Assembly (NCBI GenBank): GCA_021432605.1 | Contig: MU271148.1 | Coordinates: forward strand, 689,362-753,361 | Source of the DNA: Coniochaeta sp. PMI_546 | Lineage: Eukaryota; Ascomycota; Sordariomycetes; Coniochaetales; Coniochaetaceae | Reading direction: 5' to 3' | DNA: 64,000 nt | Shown here: piece after piece, positions 36,838 to 47,309 of the stretch | Layout of the letters: every line of letters begins with the position of its first letter | Position numbering within the stretch: position 1 is the stretch's first letter | Position numbers and translations under genes: made by a program | The notes under the pieces: generated by a model | The model's input: only the letters and a program-made list of their open reading frames with translations | Database searches by the model: none | What the model was told of the DNA's origin: nothing

Positions 36838-37681
36838 GATGACCGCGTTTTGGCAGACAAGCTGCCCTACAACGCGTGATGCTGAATAAGTAGTAGGTTG
36901 GTATCAAGTCGCCAGCATGAGTAAGGTAGAATGCGCTACAGAGTGGGCCGTGGCAGTGAGGCGAAGTACAGCGGCGAGAGGCAGGCGTGGTCGGATGTTG
37001 CGCGATAGAGTGATGTCGTCGTTCGCAGTCGCTCCGGGAAAGCTTCACTTCACAGAGCCTCCCAAAAAAAGATGGATCCGAACCAAAGTGTTCGTGTCTG
37101 AGGCTGAAAGGGTCTGTGCACGTGGGATGCCAGATGCGGCTGATCTTCGGACAGATCCACTTGTGGCGTTCTGTTCCCGATACAAATGCAGTACCGCACT
37201 CTTAGCCTCTCTAAGATACCTTACTTACTCACAGTAAGTATAAGGTACCTGTTCTTACACGTGTAGTATCGGTAGGTTCCTTGGCAGGTGTGGCACGGAC
37301 ATCGCCAATCGCTTTCGAGAATGAGACATCATGTTCCCACTTGGCAGTACTGTACGTGTAGTGCTACCTACCTTACCTTGGGACTAATAACTGCTGTTAA
37401 ACCCGGGGAACTGCAAACAGAGATTCGTAATTTCAATCCAGTCGAACAAACACTCGCGCATGCGATCTTCACGTCCCACAAGTCTCGAAACAACCGACTG
37501 TGAACCCCCCCCCACCGACGGCTGTCCTCTCTATCTCCATGCGCCGGGCTTCGATTCCTACAAACTCTCAACAACGACAAGAGGCAATGCGCAAGTGAAA
37601 GCTGCCTTCGTATCCCTAAACCCGGGCTGTACACGCCATCCATTCGTTTAGTTCCTCCTTCTTCAGCGGCTCCCGTCTGTT
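36838..37681. promoter_or_regulatory. divergent promoter region, SF3B2 / SLY41
   Basis: 844 bp between two divergent ATGs. It holds an imperfect inverted repeat at 37217-37247 (separate entry), several ACCTACCTTACC-like words, and a C-rich run near 37507-37513 close to the SLY41 side. No convincing TATA box was seen. Confidence 0.5.
37217..37247. repeat. imperfect palindrome TACCTTACTTACT
   Basis: Left arm TACCTTACTTACT (37217-37229), 3-nt spacer, right arm AGTAAGTATAAGGTA (37233-37247). The arms pair over 13 bp with one 2-nt bulge (TA). It lies about 380 bp upstream of the SF3B2 start and 435 bp upstream of the SLY41 start, so it could be a regulatory site or a small foldback remnant. Confidence 0.6.
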
Positions 37682-39442
37682 ATGCCGCACTCCACCTCGT
37701 CCAGCTCGCACATGCGGGCAGCCTCCCAGCACCGCTCGTCCAGTTCGAGACCACACGGAGAGGCCAACGGCGACTCCAGCAATGGCACCGAGAAGTTTCC
37801 CGACTTTGACACAGGCATCACCAATGGCCGGTCAGCGAGCCCTCTGAGATCGAACGGCTACGCAATCAATGGCGCCACCCACGACTCCGGTGACCGCTGG
37901 CAGGCGCGAAGAGATAGTCGCGTTCGATGGGCGCCAAACGGTCCTCCAGCGCACGCACAAGGGCACAACCGGAGGGCGAGCATCAGCCAGGCCTTTCGTC
38001 ACATGCGATCCGCAAGCGTCAGCCAGAATGCCCATGAAGTTGCAGTTGCTCTTCGCGCACCAGTCTCGTGGAAGCTCATTGTATGCCTCATCAAAACCTT
38101 TCCCCCAAGCTAGTAGCAAGCATACTGATGTTGTCGCCTCCAGGGACTATGTGTAACGTGGTACTGGTCGTCTGCCTTGACCAATACCTCATCCAAGTCG
38201 ATCCTAACAGCATTCGACAAACCCGCGACACTCACAATCATACAGTTCGCCTTCGTGGCGGCCTACTGCCTGTTATTCTCCTGGCTAGCGTCCAGATTCC
38301 CTCAGCTGCGCACTTCAATACCAGCTTTGAAGCACCCGATACGCTACCCCTCCAAGGACGTTATCATGACCACCCTCCCCCTTGCGGGCTTCCAAATAGC
38401 AGGCCACCTGCTCAGCTCGAACGCTACGTCTAAGATACCCGTGTCTTTGGTTCACACCATCAAAGGCCTCTCCCCGTTGTTTACCGTCCTCGCATATCGA
38501 TTCATCTTCGACATCCGCTATCCACGAGCAACCTACCTGTCCCTCATACCCCTGACAATAGGGGTTATGCTCGCATGCTCTGGCAAAAATGGGTTTAGCG
38601 GTCATTTTCTAGGCATCTTATACGCACTGCTTGCGACGATCATCTTCGTCACGCAGAACATCTTCTCGAAGCGGTTGTTCAACGAAGCTGCCAGGGCAGA
38701 AGCAGAGGGTTTCAACGCTAAATCCCGAAAACTCGACAAGCTGAACCTCCTCTTCTACTCCTCAGCACTCGCGTTCTTGATCACTGGCCCAATCTGGTTT
38801 TGGAGCGAGGGCATCGACATCATCACCGATTTCCTCTGGGACGGCTCGGTCGACCTGTCGCAATCGCCCAACTCGTTCGACCACGGCCGCCTGACGCTCG
38901 AGTTCGTATTCAACGGCACCTTCCACTTTGGCCAGAACATCCTGGCCTTTGTCCTGCTCTCCATGGTTTCGCCCGTGACGTACTCGGTCGCGAGTCTCCT
39001 GAAGCGAGTCTTTGTCATCTTCATCGCCATCATATGGTTCAGGAGCCCAACGACAAACCTGCAGGCCGTCGGGATCGGCCTGACGTTCTTCGGTCTGTAC
39101 CTATACGATCGCAGCAGCGAGAAGAACAAGGCGGACCAGCGCGCCCGCACCATGACGGAGACTCGTGGTGAGCAGCCGCTCTTACCGCTCAACACAAAAA
39201 ACGGCTTTATCCCCGGCCAAGTCGCTCCGGTGTTTGAGAGTCCCGTGCCCATCAACGGGCAGGCCCAGCAATACCCTCCCGCGAACGGGGTTCCGTATAC
39301 GGACGGCGAAGGCTACAAAAAGTCGGATGATTTTGGTCGTGGACGAGCAAGGGGCAACAGTAATGCCCCTTGGCTGCCGCCGGGCACCAAGCAAGAAGAC
39401 ACATGGCGGACGGGCGACAAGAAGATCTCGGCCGCTGCTTGA
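37682..39442 (+). CDS. SLY41: Sly41-like transporter (triose-phosphate/nucleotide-sugar family)
   Basis: Multi-pass membrane protein of the drug/metabolite transporter superfamily, TPT branch, resembling yeast Sly41, an ER/Golgi protein tied to vesicle traffic and proposed to carry phosphorylated metabolites. Two exons, 37682-38080 and 38144-39442, give 565 residues. The first ~125 residues are Ser-, Asn- and Arg-rich and likely cytosolic and disordered. The membrane part starts at SWKLIGLCVTWYWSSAL, restored by the splice, and continues through TSSKSILTAF, SLVHTIKGLSPLFTVLAYR, TQNIFSKRLF and VTYSVASLLKRVFVIFIAI, all typical of the family. About ten helices are expected. A ~100-residue polar C-terminal tail follows the last helix (TFFGLYLYDRSSEKNK). 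The intron is 63 nt. Confidence 0.92.
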
Positions 39443-39880
39443 TTGCTGCTTCGGGGGGTACTGCGATCAGGGCATACATACCATCTTGCCCGGACAATTG
39501 ATTTTCGTAACGGAAGACATAGAGCAGGAAATGTTTGGAAATGACTATGAACAAGAAGGCAATTATAGGGACTTTTTTTTCTTGGCGTTTGATTGAGTGG
39601 CACGAGTACCTTGCCTGCTCCGCCGCTTTCTGTATCATAAGGGCCGAGGGCTTGCATGTTGTTTGTTTATGGGACTTTAGACTTTGCATCAAGACTTTTT
39701 AACCCCGACAGACGGGTAAACTCGATTAGATGCGCGGCCCCCTGAGAGGCAATATCTAAAAGTAACTGTCTTGAGACATGTTCTGGATGATGAGTGATGC
39801 ATCTGATCAAACACGGGAAGATCACATGCTCATGCTCTATTTGACACCCAGATTTTAGGTGTAAACACAGTGTATTGACT
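39443..39880. other. short intergenic region, convergent 3' ends
   Basis: About 440 bp between the stop of the Sly41-like gene (plus) and the stop of ORC5 (minus). Nothing beyond 3' untranslated sequence is seen. Confidence 0.6.
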
Positions 39881-41500
39881 CTACGACTCGATCAACCACT
39901 CCTCGACCTCGACGCCAATACTCCTCCCAAGTCCTCTAACAACCTCCCACCCGACGTTAACCCTCCACTTGCCGCCCCGATCCATGACGTCCGCGCCCCC
40001 CGCCCCACCAACCCTGACCAGCAGCCGCAGGCTCGCGAGCGTGGCTATGGCCATGCCCACGTCGCCGTCCACGCCCGCCGGCCCTCCGTCGTCGTCGTCC
40101 TCGCGGCTCCGGTCGTCCCACTCCCGCCGGACGGCGGCGAAGATGGCCAGCATGCGCTCGAGAACGAAGGCGTGGGCCCCGAGCAGCTTGCGCGCTATCT
40201 TGCGGTGCTGCTTGTTCGCGTTACGTCGCGCCGGTCTGTGCACTGAGAGCCCGCCGCGGCGGCGCCGGCGGCCGTGGTGGTGGGTCGAGAAGAGGGTTAG
40301 GTCGTGCCGGGCCGCGTTGTGGGATGCCAGGTAGGCTGCTAGGAGGAGCAGCCGGGCTGTGCTGGGGAGCAGGGCGGTGAGGTCCGAGTGACTCGACGAT
40401 TTGGTGGGCGGTTGGGTTGACTTTGTGGGAGTGGCTGTTGTGCTTGGGGGTAGGGGTGGTGCGGTCCTGCTGCTGACGATGCCGGGGTCGAGGAGCCGCT
40501 CGTCGTGGAAGTGCACGCGGGCGGCGACGATGAGCTTGGAGAACTCGCGGGGGCCGTGGGTGCCGGCCAAGATCGGGGCTGTGAAGCGAGGCCAGAGGGC
40601 TTCGGTTGCGTGCCGGAAGGTCGGGAGGGTGCGGGCTGCGGCGCGGGTGAGGGCGTCGTGAACGGCGGAGGTGAAGCGTGCCCAGAGCTCGGATGTTTCT
40701 TCGGGGGTGGTGTTGGGCAGGGTTGGTGGTGGGGTAAGGGACAGGATGGAGACGAATTCGGTCTTGTTGTAGTTCGGGAAGTGGATGTGTGGAACTGAGG
40801 AGGTGTGGAGGAAGTTGGCGGGCGGTGATGTGACGATGAATATTGTTGTTAGACAGGGGATCTTAACAAGGGGCGGGCAAGTTAGCATAACAATCGTCTT
40901 GGAGGAGCAGTCCGGTCGACTCACGATCTCAGACAACCTTGCCAGGGCTGGAAGAAGAGTGTGCGGAGCCTCGCGCTGTCGATCTATGGCATCGAAGACC
41001 AGCACAAAACGGAAGTCCTGCGGCCATTGTAGGTGTTGTGGCGGGTAGAGCAGCATCTTGGATAGCTCAACAGTTAGTTGCGATAAGTTCTCGCATCTCG
41101 TCGGTCGGTTCTCCCACTCCAGTGCGTCGGCAACCTTGCTGACTGTCCTCTCTAGGAGATGTCGTCCTGTGATGCATTCAACAGAGTTGACAACTGCATA
41201 TCGTAGGAGGCGGGTCTGGTCGGGGCCGTCATCGAGACTAGCCAGCTTCTCGAGGACTGCCTCCGTAACGGTGCTCTTGCCGGTGGCCTCGGTGCCATGG
41301 ATAACGATGTTTCGGCATGGTGCTACATATGGCTGTGCAATGTGTGTTAGATGGATGCTGTCCCCTAGAACCGTCTTTTGTATTCTGCATGGACATACGT
41401 AAACCAGCGTCGTCAGCGTCCTGATCTGCGCATCGCGACAAGGAAATCTTTGAGATAATGCGCTGAAGATCAGCTCATCCGGCAGCTGGAAGAAGTCCAT
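39881..41500 (-). CDS. ORC5: origin recognition complex subunit 5
   Basis: AAA+ subunit of the origin recognition complex, which marks replication origins and loads the MCM helicase in the nucleus. Three exons: 41500-41399, 41332-40925 and 40861-39881, giving 496 residues. Both introns (66 and 63 nt) are multiples of three without stops, but each has a consensus donor (GTATGTCC, GTGAGTC) and a CTAAC branch word, and removing them restores continuous family sequence. Walker A is GTEATGKST (residues 47-55), and a Walker B-like FVLVFDAID has acidic residues at 148 and 151, so ATP binding looks intact. FIVTSPPANFLH lies in the ATPase core and a winged-helix-like C-terminal half is expected. The C-terminal part has low-complexity Pro/Thr- and Arg-rich inserts in GC-rich DNA. 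Confidence 0.93.
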   Translation of the reverse strand: MDFFQLPDELIFSALSQRFPCRDAQIRTLTTLVYVCPCRIQKTVLGDSIHLTHIAQPYVAPCRNIVIHGTEATGKSTVTEAVLEKLASLDDGPDQTRLLRYAVVNSVECITGRHLLERTVSKVADALEWENRPTRCENLSQLTVELSKMLLYPPQHLQWPQDFRFVLVFDAIDRQREAPHTLLPALARLSEIVSRPDCSSKTIVMLTCPPLVKIPCLTTIFIVTSPPANFLHTSSVPHIHFPNYNKTEFVSILSLTPPPTLPNTTPEETSELWARFTSAVHDALTRAAARTLPTFRHATEALWPRFTAPILAGTHGPREFSKLIVAARVHFHDERLLDPGIVSSRTAPPLPPSTTATPTKSTQPPTKSSSHSDLTALLPSTARLLLLAAYLASHNAARHDLTLFSTHHHGRRRRRGGLSVHRPARRNANKQHRKIARKLLGAHAFVLERMLAIFAAVRREWDDRSREDDDDGGPAGVDGDVGMAIATLASLRLLVRVGGAGGADVMDRGGKWRVNVGWEVVRGLGRSIGVEVEEWLIES

Positions 41501-42471
41501 CTCAGCGGAGGGACGATGTGATTTGGACTAATTTTGCTGATCTTCTTCAGTCCAGTCTGACATCGAGCTTCGTCCTAGCAATAAATCCGCTTGGCACATT
41601 CAGATGGAGTCGCGTCAAGTCGCGCCTACCTCAAAACCATTGACTCGGAGCTACCTAGGTACTTTGCAGTAGCGCGCACCCTAACCCTGAGGAAAGCTAA
41701 ATCGACCCCTGATCGGTAACGACCCCGCACCTTCTTAGGGACGTGGTACACCGTACAGGGCTGAAGCTGACGACGATGCTCCCGCAGAGTGCAGACGGAT
41801 TGTGGCGTGGCGGCTTAGCTCAAACGGCATCCCTGGGTTACAAGTAAGCAACAGCTCTTTAATGTTCCGATAGGGCGCGGATATCCTTGTCTTGCGGATC
41901 GGAGAATCGGCCTTCGAATCAGTGAATCCCAACATCCTTATCATCACTTCATCAACATTATCCTACTTCTGCGTTTGATCGTGACGTGTATAATCATCTC
42001 TCCTGCGCCCTCGCTCTCCTTAGCCCTCTGCGCCTTACGCTTATTACGTTCCACTGGGGTTTCCTTCCTGGCGAACGCTCTGCTTTGCCGTTCGCAGGGT
42101 CGATCATTCTCGATCTTTCGCATACCGTTCTGCGTATTCTATTTCCGAGTTGCGATAGCGTACTAGCGCTTATAACGGCGAGCTCTCGGCGTTACAGGGT
42201 CTACAGCGAGACGGCCGCAAGCATCAGTCGACTGACCAGAGTGCGACCCAACATCGATCAGGGACGTACATGTTCTCGTGTCTGGGATCAAGCCAGGGAC
42301 CCCAACGTAAGGAAAGGTCTGACTGGAGACGGTGAAGTGGTGTGTGTGTACGGACGAAATCCATAGTACCTTATTTCTGTTTATTTTTGTTTGAGTCTGT
42401 TGAGGTTGGAGTAGATCTCGTCTACTGCAAAGTGCCACTTTTGGCTCAACATCCATCCAAAAACGGATCAC
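41501..42471. other. intergenic region, divergent ORC5 / Zn2Cys6 factor
   Basis: About 970 bp containing both promoters. A short upstream reading frame (42270-42335, 21 codons, ATG-started) could lie in the leader of the Zn2Cys6 gene. A tRNA A-box-like word near 41816 has no matching B box at tRNA distance, so no tRNA is called. Confidence 0.45.
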
Positions 42472-44049
42472 ATGGCCATGGAATTTCACGAAGAAGTACA
42501 GCAAACGCTGCTTGGGTCAGAAAGACCATATCACTCAAAGCGGCCCCATCGCAAGTCGCGCGCTGGCTGCAAGAACTGCAAGACGAGAAAGGTTAAATGC
42601 GATGAGGCACGTCCGTCTTGTCGTGCATGTACCCTACGGAAGGAGAAGTGTTGCTATCCTACTCCGTCCACTTCGGCCTCACCCAAATCAGATAGCGCCA
42701 GCTTAGCATCGCGAGGCTCCTCACGTCGTCGTGATACCCCGGACGTGGAAACCAACACAAGAAGGGACCAGGACATGATCCTATTGACGCAGCCCGCATA
42801 CTCGCCGCCAGACACAGACGCCACCGACATGAAACTGCTCTGGTTCTACACAACCAAGACCTACGAGTCCTTTAGCACCAACTCGAGGAAGGCACCCGCC
42901 ATAGAGGACGTCCTCAAGATCAAGATCATTCAATACGCCTTTTCCACTCCCTTTTTGATGAACACCATACTTGGCATAACGGCACAACACATGAAATTCC
43001 TCAACGTTCCCGTCCCAGACTCTAAAGCCATCGCCTACCGCGCCAATGCCTTCGCGGGCTACCGCAAAGCCATCGAAGAGGCCAAGCCCGAGACCTTTCC
43101 AGCCCTGCTTGCGAGTTCACTCCTACTCTGTGCTGTCTCCACCGCCCAGTTCAGGGATGAGGACGCACCGCCGCTCTACATCCTTGACTGGATTCTGGTC
43201 TGGCGAGGCATCGGCTTGATTATCGACTTTGTCAGACCAGAAATACTCTATCAGTCCGGTATGGAGTCGCTGTTCTTCCGGCCGCCGATAGACCTCAACA
43301 CGTCAGCGCTGCACATCCCGAGCAACCTCCTGTTCATGGTGACCTCCCTCAAGGAAGGGGATGAAGATTTCCCCAACATCGCCGTGTACTACGAGACACT
43401 CAAGTACCTCGGCGCGCTGTACAGGGAACTTTTGGACGGGTTCAGCGGCATCTTTGATCTGAGAATCATAACGTTCTACACCTTTCTGCCGCGTGAATTC
43501 ATCGACCTCGCGCGCAAGAAACGTCCCAGGGCCCTCGTCATAATAGCGCACCACCTCTCCTTCGTGCGGTGCGTCAACGGGCCGTGGTGGATGCTGGGCA
43601 TCGCAGACCGCGAGATCGAGAACATCTGCAACCTCCTCGACAGCGGCGACGAGAGCAGACCCAACGAGTGGACCGCGCTCGTCCGCGTCCCGCGCGCGGT
43701 CAACAGGCTGGCGGATCGGACCGAGATAGCCAAGGTGTTGCTGGACAACCACGCCTGGACGCCGCCCCCCGTGCGGCGCGGCGATCAGGCGGACGACGAG
43801 CGGACGAGGAATCTCGGCTGGGTAGACGATACTGGCAAGGAGATCGCGTTCAAGGGCGAGTTCGTGTATCAGATCCCCACACGGCAGAAGCCGAGGTTTA
43901 ATAAGGGGGTGTTCGGGACGAATGCGGAACTCACCTCGGGGAGGAAAACGATAGATGAGGACACCGAGTATCTATGTCTTGTCGCCACTAGTTCGGAGGA
44001 GGGGTCTGGGTCTAGTGAGCCGTCCCCGTCTAGCTCTGCGACTCCATGA
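42472..44049 (+). CDS. Zn(II)2Cys6 transcription factor, Upc2-like
   Basis: Fungal binuclear zinc cluster DNA-binding regulator, single exon, 525 residues. The cluster is textbook: C33-x2-C36-x6-C43-x6-C50-x2-C53-x6-C60, within SRAGCKNCKTRKVKCDEARPSC. It is preceded by a basic stretch and followed by the usual Tyr-Pro and a Ser-rich linker. The rest is a helical fungal regulatory region (about 95-480) with LMNTILGITAQHMKFLNV, close in style to the sterol-uptake regulators Upc2/Ecm22. The C-terminus is Ser/Glu-rich and may activate transcription. Target genes cannot be inferred: the neighbours are ORC5 and a gene-poor stretch, not a pathway cluster. A 21-codon upstream reading frame at 42270-42335 might limit its translation. 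Confidence 0.92.
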   Translation: MAMEFHEEVQQTLLGSERPYHSKRPHRKSRAGCKNCKTRKVKCDEARPSCRACTLRKEKCCYPTPSTSASPKSDSASLASRGSSRRRDTPDVETNTRRDQDMILLTQPAYSPPDTDATDMKLLWFYTTKTYESFSTNSRKAPAIEDVLKIKIIQYAFSTPFLMNTILGITAQHMKFLNVPVPDSKAIAYRANAFAGYRKAIEEAKPETFPALLASSLLLCAVSTAQFRDEDAPPLYILDWILVWRGIGLIIDFVRPEILYQSGMESLFFRPPIDLNTSALHIPSNLLFMVTSLKEGDEDFPNIAVYYETLKYLGALYRELLDGFSGIFDLRIITFYTFLPREFIDLARKKRPRALVIIAHHLSFVRCVNGPWWMLGIADREIENICNLLDSGDESRPNEWTALVRVPRAVNRLADRTEIAKVLLDNHAWTPPPVRRGDQADDERTRNLGWVDDTGKEIAFKGEFVYQIPTRQKPRFNKGVFGTNAELTSGRKTIDEDTEYLCLVATSSEEGSGSSEPSPSSSATP

Positions 44050-44677
44050 GTAGAGACTGTGTTACCTGCGGTCTTGGACATAATGATCGACACATGGCGG
44101 TGTTTAGGGCAGATTTGGGCTTCGAATCATCTGGATATGGATTTCCTTTCGGCTATATATGAGGTCGCCGTAAGTATTTAGAAATCAGGACGGCCACGTA
44201 CGATAGGTCTGGCGTTGTTGGAGCTTAGGATACCACTCTCTCTGCAATTTGATACCTCACTCGGTCTGTCATGTCCCATAGCTTGGTTATGTGGTTTATC
44301 TGAGCGGTTAACAACGTAGTCACCCGTTATATATGTGGATAGTGTCTATCCGTTATTCGAGAAGGAGGCGCAATGGATGGGTTGCGCGTGACAAACACTC
44401 TTGGACGACATATGCATGTTCTTCCACGGCCACCAACTCGAAAGCTTATCACATGACTTTCTCTTGTCGCTGTTCATCGCAGAGACTGGAAGAAATGGAA
44501 AGACATATTCAGGAACTTGGTATATGACCTGGAGCTCTGCAACTGGTGTTGTTAGATTGCTTGTGATGGGCCACACTGGTTAGCAAAGTGGTTGATACCT
44601 ATTCACAGTCACTCGACCATCTGCTAGACCAAATTGCTTGCACCACATTGATCCAATGATCATGACAAGCACACCCT

Positions 44678-44748
44678 TTATCGGTGGCACAATGGATAAG
44701 GATGTTGTCTAGGGGTTCAAGACACTGAATTCGAGCCCCTCTGGGCAA
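44678..44748 (+). pseudogene. tRNA-Arg-like relic or tRNA-derived SINE head
   Basis: TGGCACAATGGATAAGG (44685-44701) matches the A box and D arm of fungal arginine tRNAs. GAATTCGAGCCC (44727-44738) resembles a B box at a fitting distance. The acceptor and T stems do not pair, and the anticodon loop cannot be closed to seven bases, so it is not a working tRNA. No matching copy is visible elsewhere in the window. Confidence 0.35.
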
Positions 44749-44912
44749 GAGCTATCTCTGCCCCATATAAAATGCTGCGAGGCTAGCTTGTCATTCTCTT
44801 CTTTTCTGGTTCACGCCCCAGCATCAAGGACAAGCTATCCGTGATCCCGCGGGATCTTCCCTAAAAGCACATTACCGTTCTATCCTGGTCATCAACCTGT
44901 CTCTCATGTTCG

Positions 44913-45444
44913 TCAAAACGGATGATTGAGTAGACCAAACCTCAGGAAAACAAGAGAAGCCGCCAGCATTGTAGCCTGGCATACGGCAGTGGTGAAACTG
45001 TGAAGACTCATGTCTACTTGGTCGTAAGTGTCCAGGAAAAGGGTTGTACTACGCCCAGCAGTCGACGTAGGTACACCGTAGCGGCTTCTAGTCTGGCAAT
45101 GAACGGCGCATCTCACATAAGTACGAAGAGCTAGCTCTTCATTGTCATACACATCTCCGTCGCGCATGTTCGTCAATCCTTGAAATTCAAACAAAGCGCA
45201 GACGCTCTCAACTTGCTGCTTCGTCCCGCCGAGTTTCATGTCCCCCAATGACGTAGGTATGCTGTCTAGCCGCTGAGTACAATGCCGGACGACGCAACTT
45301 GACAACGAGAATATCCATCCTCTCTCGTCGTACCCAGTCCACTGGAGTAATCGTGGAAGATATGGGACTCGAAGTCATCTGCTGCGAAGAACAGAAAGGG
45401 AGGAGGATGCCGCCGTGAATCAGAGATTCAAGGACTTCATCCAC
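44913..45444 (-). other. possible unrecognised small gene, two overlapping frames
   Basis: Two overlapping minus-strand frames (45444-45208 and 45305-44913) read like ordinary protein. The second contains ELALRTYVRCAVHC and an alanine-rich hydrophobic segment near its end (ATMLAASLVFLRFGLL), and it stops at 44913. An in-frame ATG lies inside it, in the GGGGACATGAAACTC context near 45240. No family is recognised and no intron joining the two frames is obvious. It may be chance. Confidence 0.2.
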
Positions 45445-45799
45445 AGGCCCCTAGAAGGCACGAAGACCTAGATTCCGTCTATTATGCTGGGCTCTTTGAG
45501 GTACCTAATGTATATGGCAACCATAATTTTCAGGCCCTGAATAGTTGACTGTGAGTGGTATCTTCCCCTGCCATCCAGGGGGAAGGGGAGTCTCGCAAAT
45601 ACTCGCGTACTTCTGGGTACGTAGCTGGTATTTTTCCTCGACATCGCTTTGGAACAGCGCAGTACTAACTTCCCATACTATGGCATGCCTGACAGATCAG
45701 GGTAATCTATTTTCAAGTCCCCATCTTAGACATTTAAAGGGCAACTCTGTAAACTAACCTATTTCTCGGTAAGGTACTTCGGCAGCCGATGAAGGATAG

Positions 45800-46297
45800 A
45801 TGGACGTGACTTTTCACCCAACCTCATCTAGCATACCTCGTGTGATGGGCAAGCATTACCATACCGATATCACCCAAGTTTCAGGTTTCATCCCTGATTT
45901 TGAGAAACGACGACTAGACCTTCCCTGTATTCATAGCACTCGTTTCCCAGATAAGACCGAAATGAGATCTGTCATTGAATCTGATGACCGACCAAGAGCT
46001 ATTCTAGTACATTTCAGTTCATCGCCATCTCTGCATCAACAGCTGATTTTTCGTACTGTTCGCACAAAGTGCAGAGCTCGACTCTCCATTTGGACCAGAG
46101 AAAAATTCAAGTGTAGACCGGCTTCACCTGGCGATCCCAGAGCATTTCGGCGAGCCCGGCTACGCGTTTTAACTTTGCAAATCTCCCCGGAACACCATCT
46201 GGCATCTGTAGCCTCGGCTGAAAATACAATGGTCCGCACAGATAGAACTATACTGCGATCTTCAACGTCAGCTTACCCAAGTCTAAGATTCTGGTAG
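45800..46297 (+). CDS. orphan open reading frame, 165 codons
   Basis: ATG-started open frame in an otherwise gene-poor stretch. The product is basic, with no signal peptide, membrane helix or motif I recognise. A frame of this length can occur by chance here. I list it only because it is the longest ATG-started frame between 44.1 and 47.3 kb. Confidence 0.18.
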   Translation: MDVTFHPTSSSIPRVMGKHYHTDITQVSGFIPDFEKRRLDLPCIHSTRFPDKTEMRSVIESDDRPRAILVHFSSSPSLHQQLIFRTVRTKCRARLSIWTREKFKCRPASPGDPRAFRRARLRVLTLQISPEHHLASVASAENTMVRTDRTILRSSTSAYPSLRFW

Positions 46298-47309
46298 CCG
46301 GCAGTCATTCAGCGGTTCAAGCAATAAGCGATATCAACAACACCTTGGCTAAGCTACAAGCTTCGGTGAAATTGAACAACTCTGATCAAGTAACAAATAG
46401 TCGCAAGCTGCCGTTGTACAGGGTAAGTCGCCAAGGTAGACAGAGAGAGCGTCAGAAAGCGTAAGTCCAACTTGCAGGACGTTTCCACCCAGTGGCACCG
46501 ACCATTTTGACCTGGCCAGCCTGCGCCAAAATCGAACAAGACAACCACCGACAGTGTCTCTACGACGGCATAAAGCCTCCGTATTTGAGGAGCAGACCTA
46601 TTGATAGGATAGTGCCCGTCGCGCGGCTGTCATGCTGCCCGCTCACAGTTCATTCGTTCAACGTGTTCATTTTCGTTGACAAGTTGATCACATTGGCAAG
46701 ATCAGAGTAAGTTTGCAGTCCCTAGTGATCTTGTAACCAAGGCATGATGCTAGAACCGACAGAGGACTGATGGCTTGCCCAGTCATGGCATGGAAATGTC
46801 TGAGTCAACCATACCTTGAATGCTATATATACTATAGATTTGACGAGGGGACTAAGAAAGGAGGACATCTCAAACGCAAGGTCACGTACTGAACACTTTG
46901 TGCTACGTTTGACTGCTCGTGTTGTCCATGCTTTGCACTCCCTTTGGCCAGAGGCGAAAATAGAAAGTCCACACTGACAGGCCGAACCGTCAGAGCAGAA
47001 ACTGGATGTGAATGCAAGTCACACGTAACAAAACCTCGACCTCAAGCTCAGTTGTGACACTCCCAAATGCTTTCTGCCTGTAATCGAAGACATCGTAACT
47101 CATCATCATCATAAGCAATTTACATGTACGCTCGCACATATCCCTGACAGAAAAGTAAAAAACCAACCCGCTTTCGCCTCAACCTGCAAAGAAGTATTAT
47201 GCCCCTAAAAAGAGAACAGAGGAACACGCCGTCACCCAAATCATCGCAAGAACACAACAACCAACGCCCTGCTCAACAAAGAAGCTCATAACCGAGACGG
47301 TTACCGCAT

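Larger units (their letters stand above)
44050..47309. other. gene-poor region with weak relics
   Basis: 3.3 kb without a supportable gene. It holds a tRNA-Arg-like relic near 44.7 kb and two weak coding possibilities (44.9-45.45 kb minus and 45.80-46.30 kb plus), listed separately. The rest shows nothing recognisable. Confidence 0.5.

Noticed and set aside
41811-41925. tRNA-like A box (TTAGCTCAAACGG) with a possible B box ~90 bp downstream (CCTTCGAATC)
   Set aside because: The distance would need a large intron, the D stem cannot be closed, and no acceptor stem pairs.
41986-42366. 126-codon open frame upstream of the Zn2Cys6 factor
   Set aside because: It does not begin with ATG, and its product has no recognisable feature. 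It lies in the likely promoter and leader.
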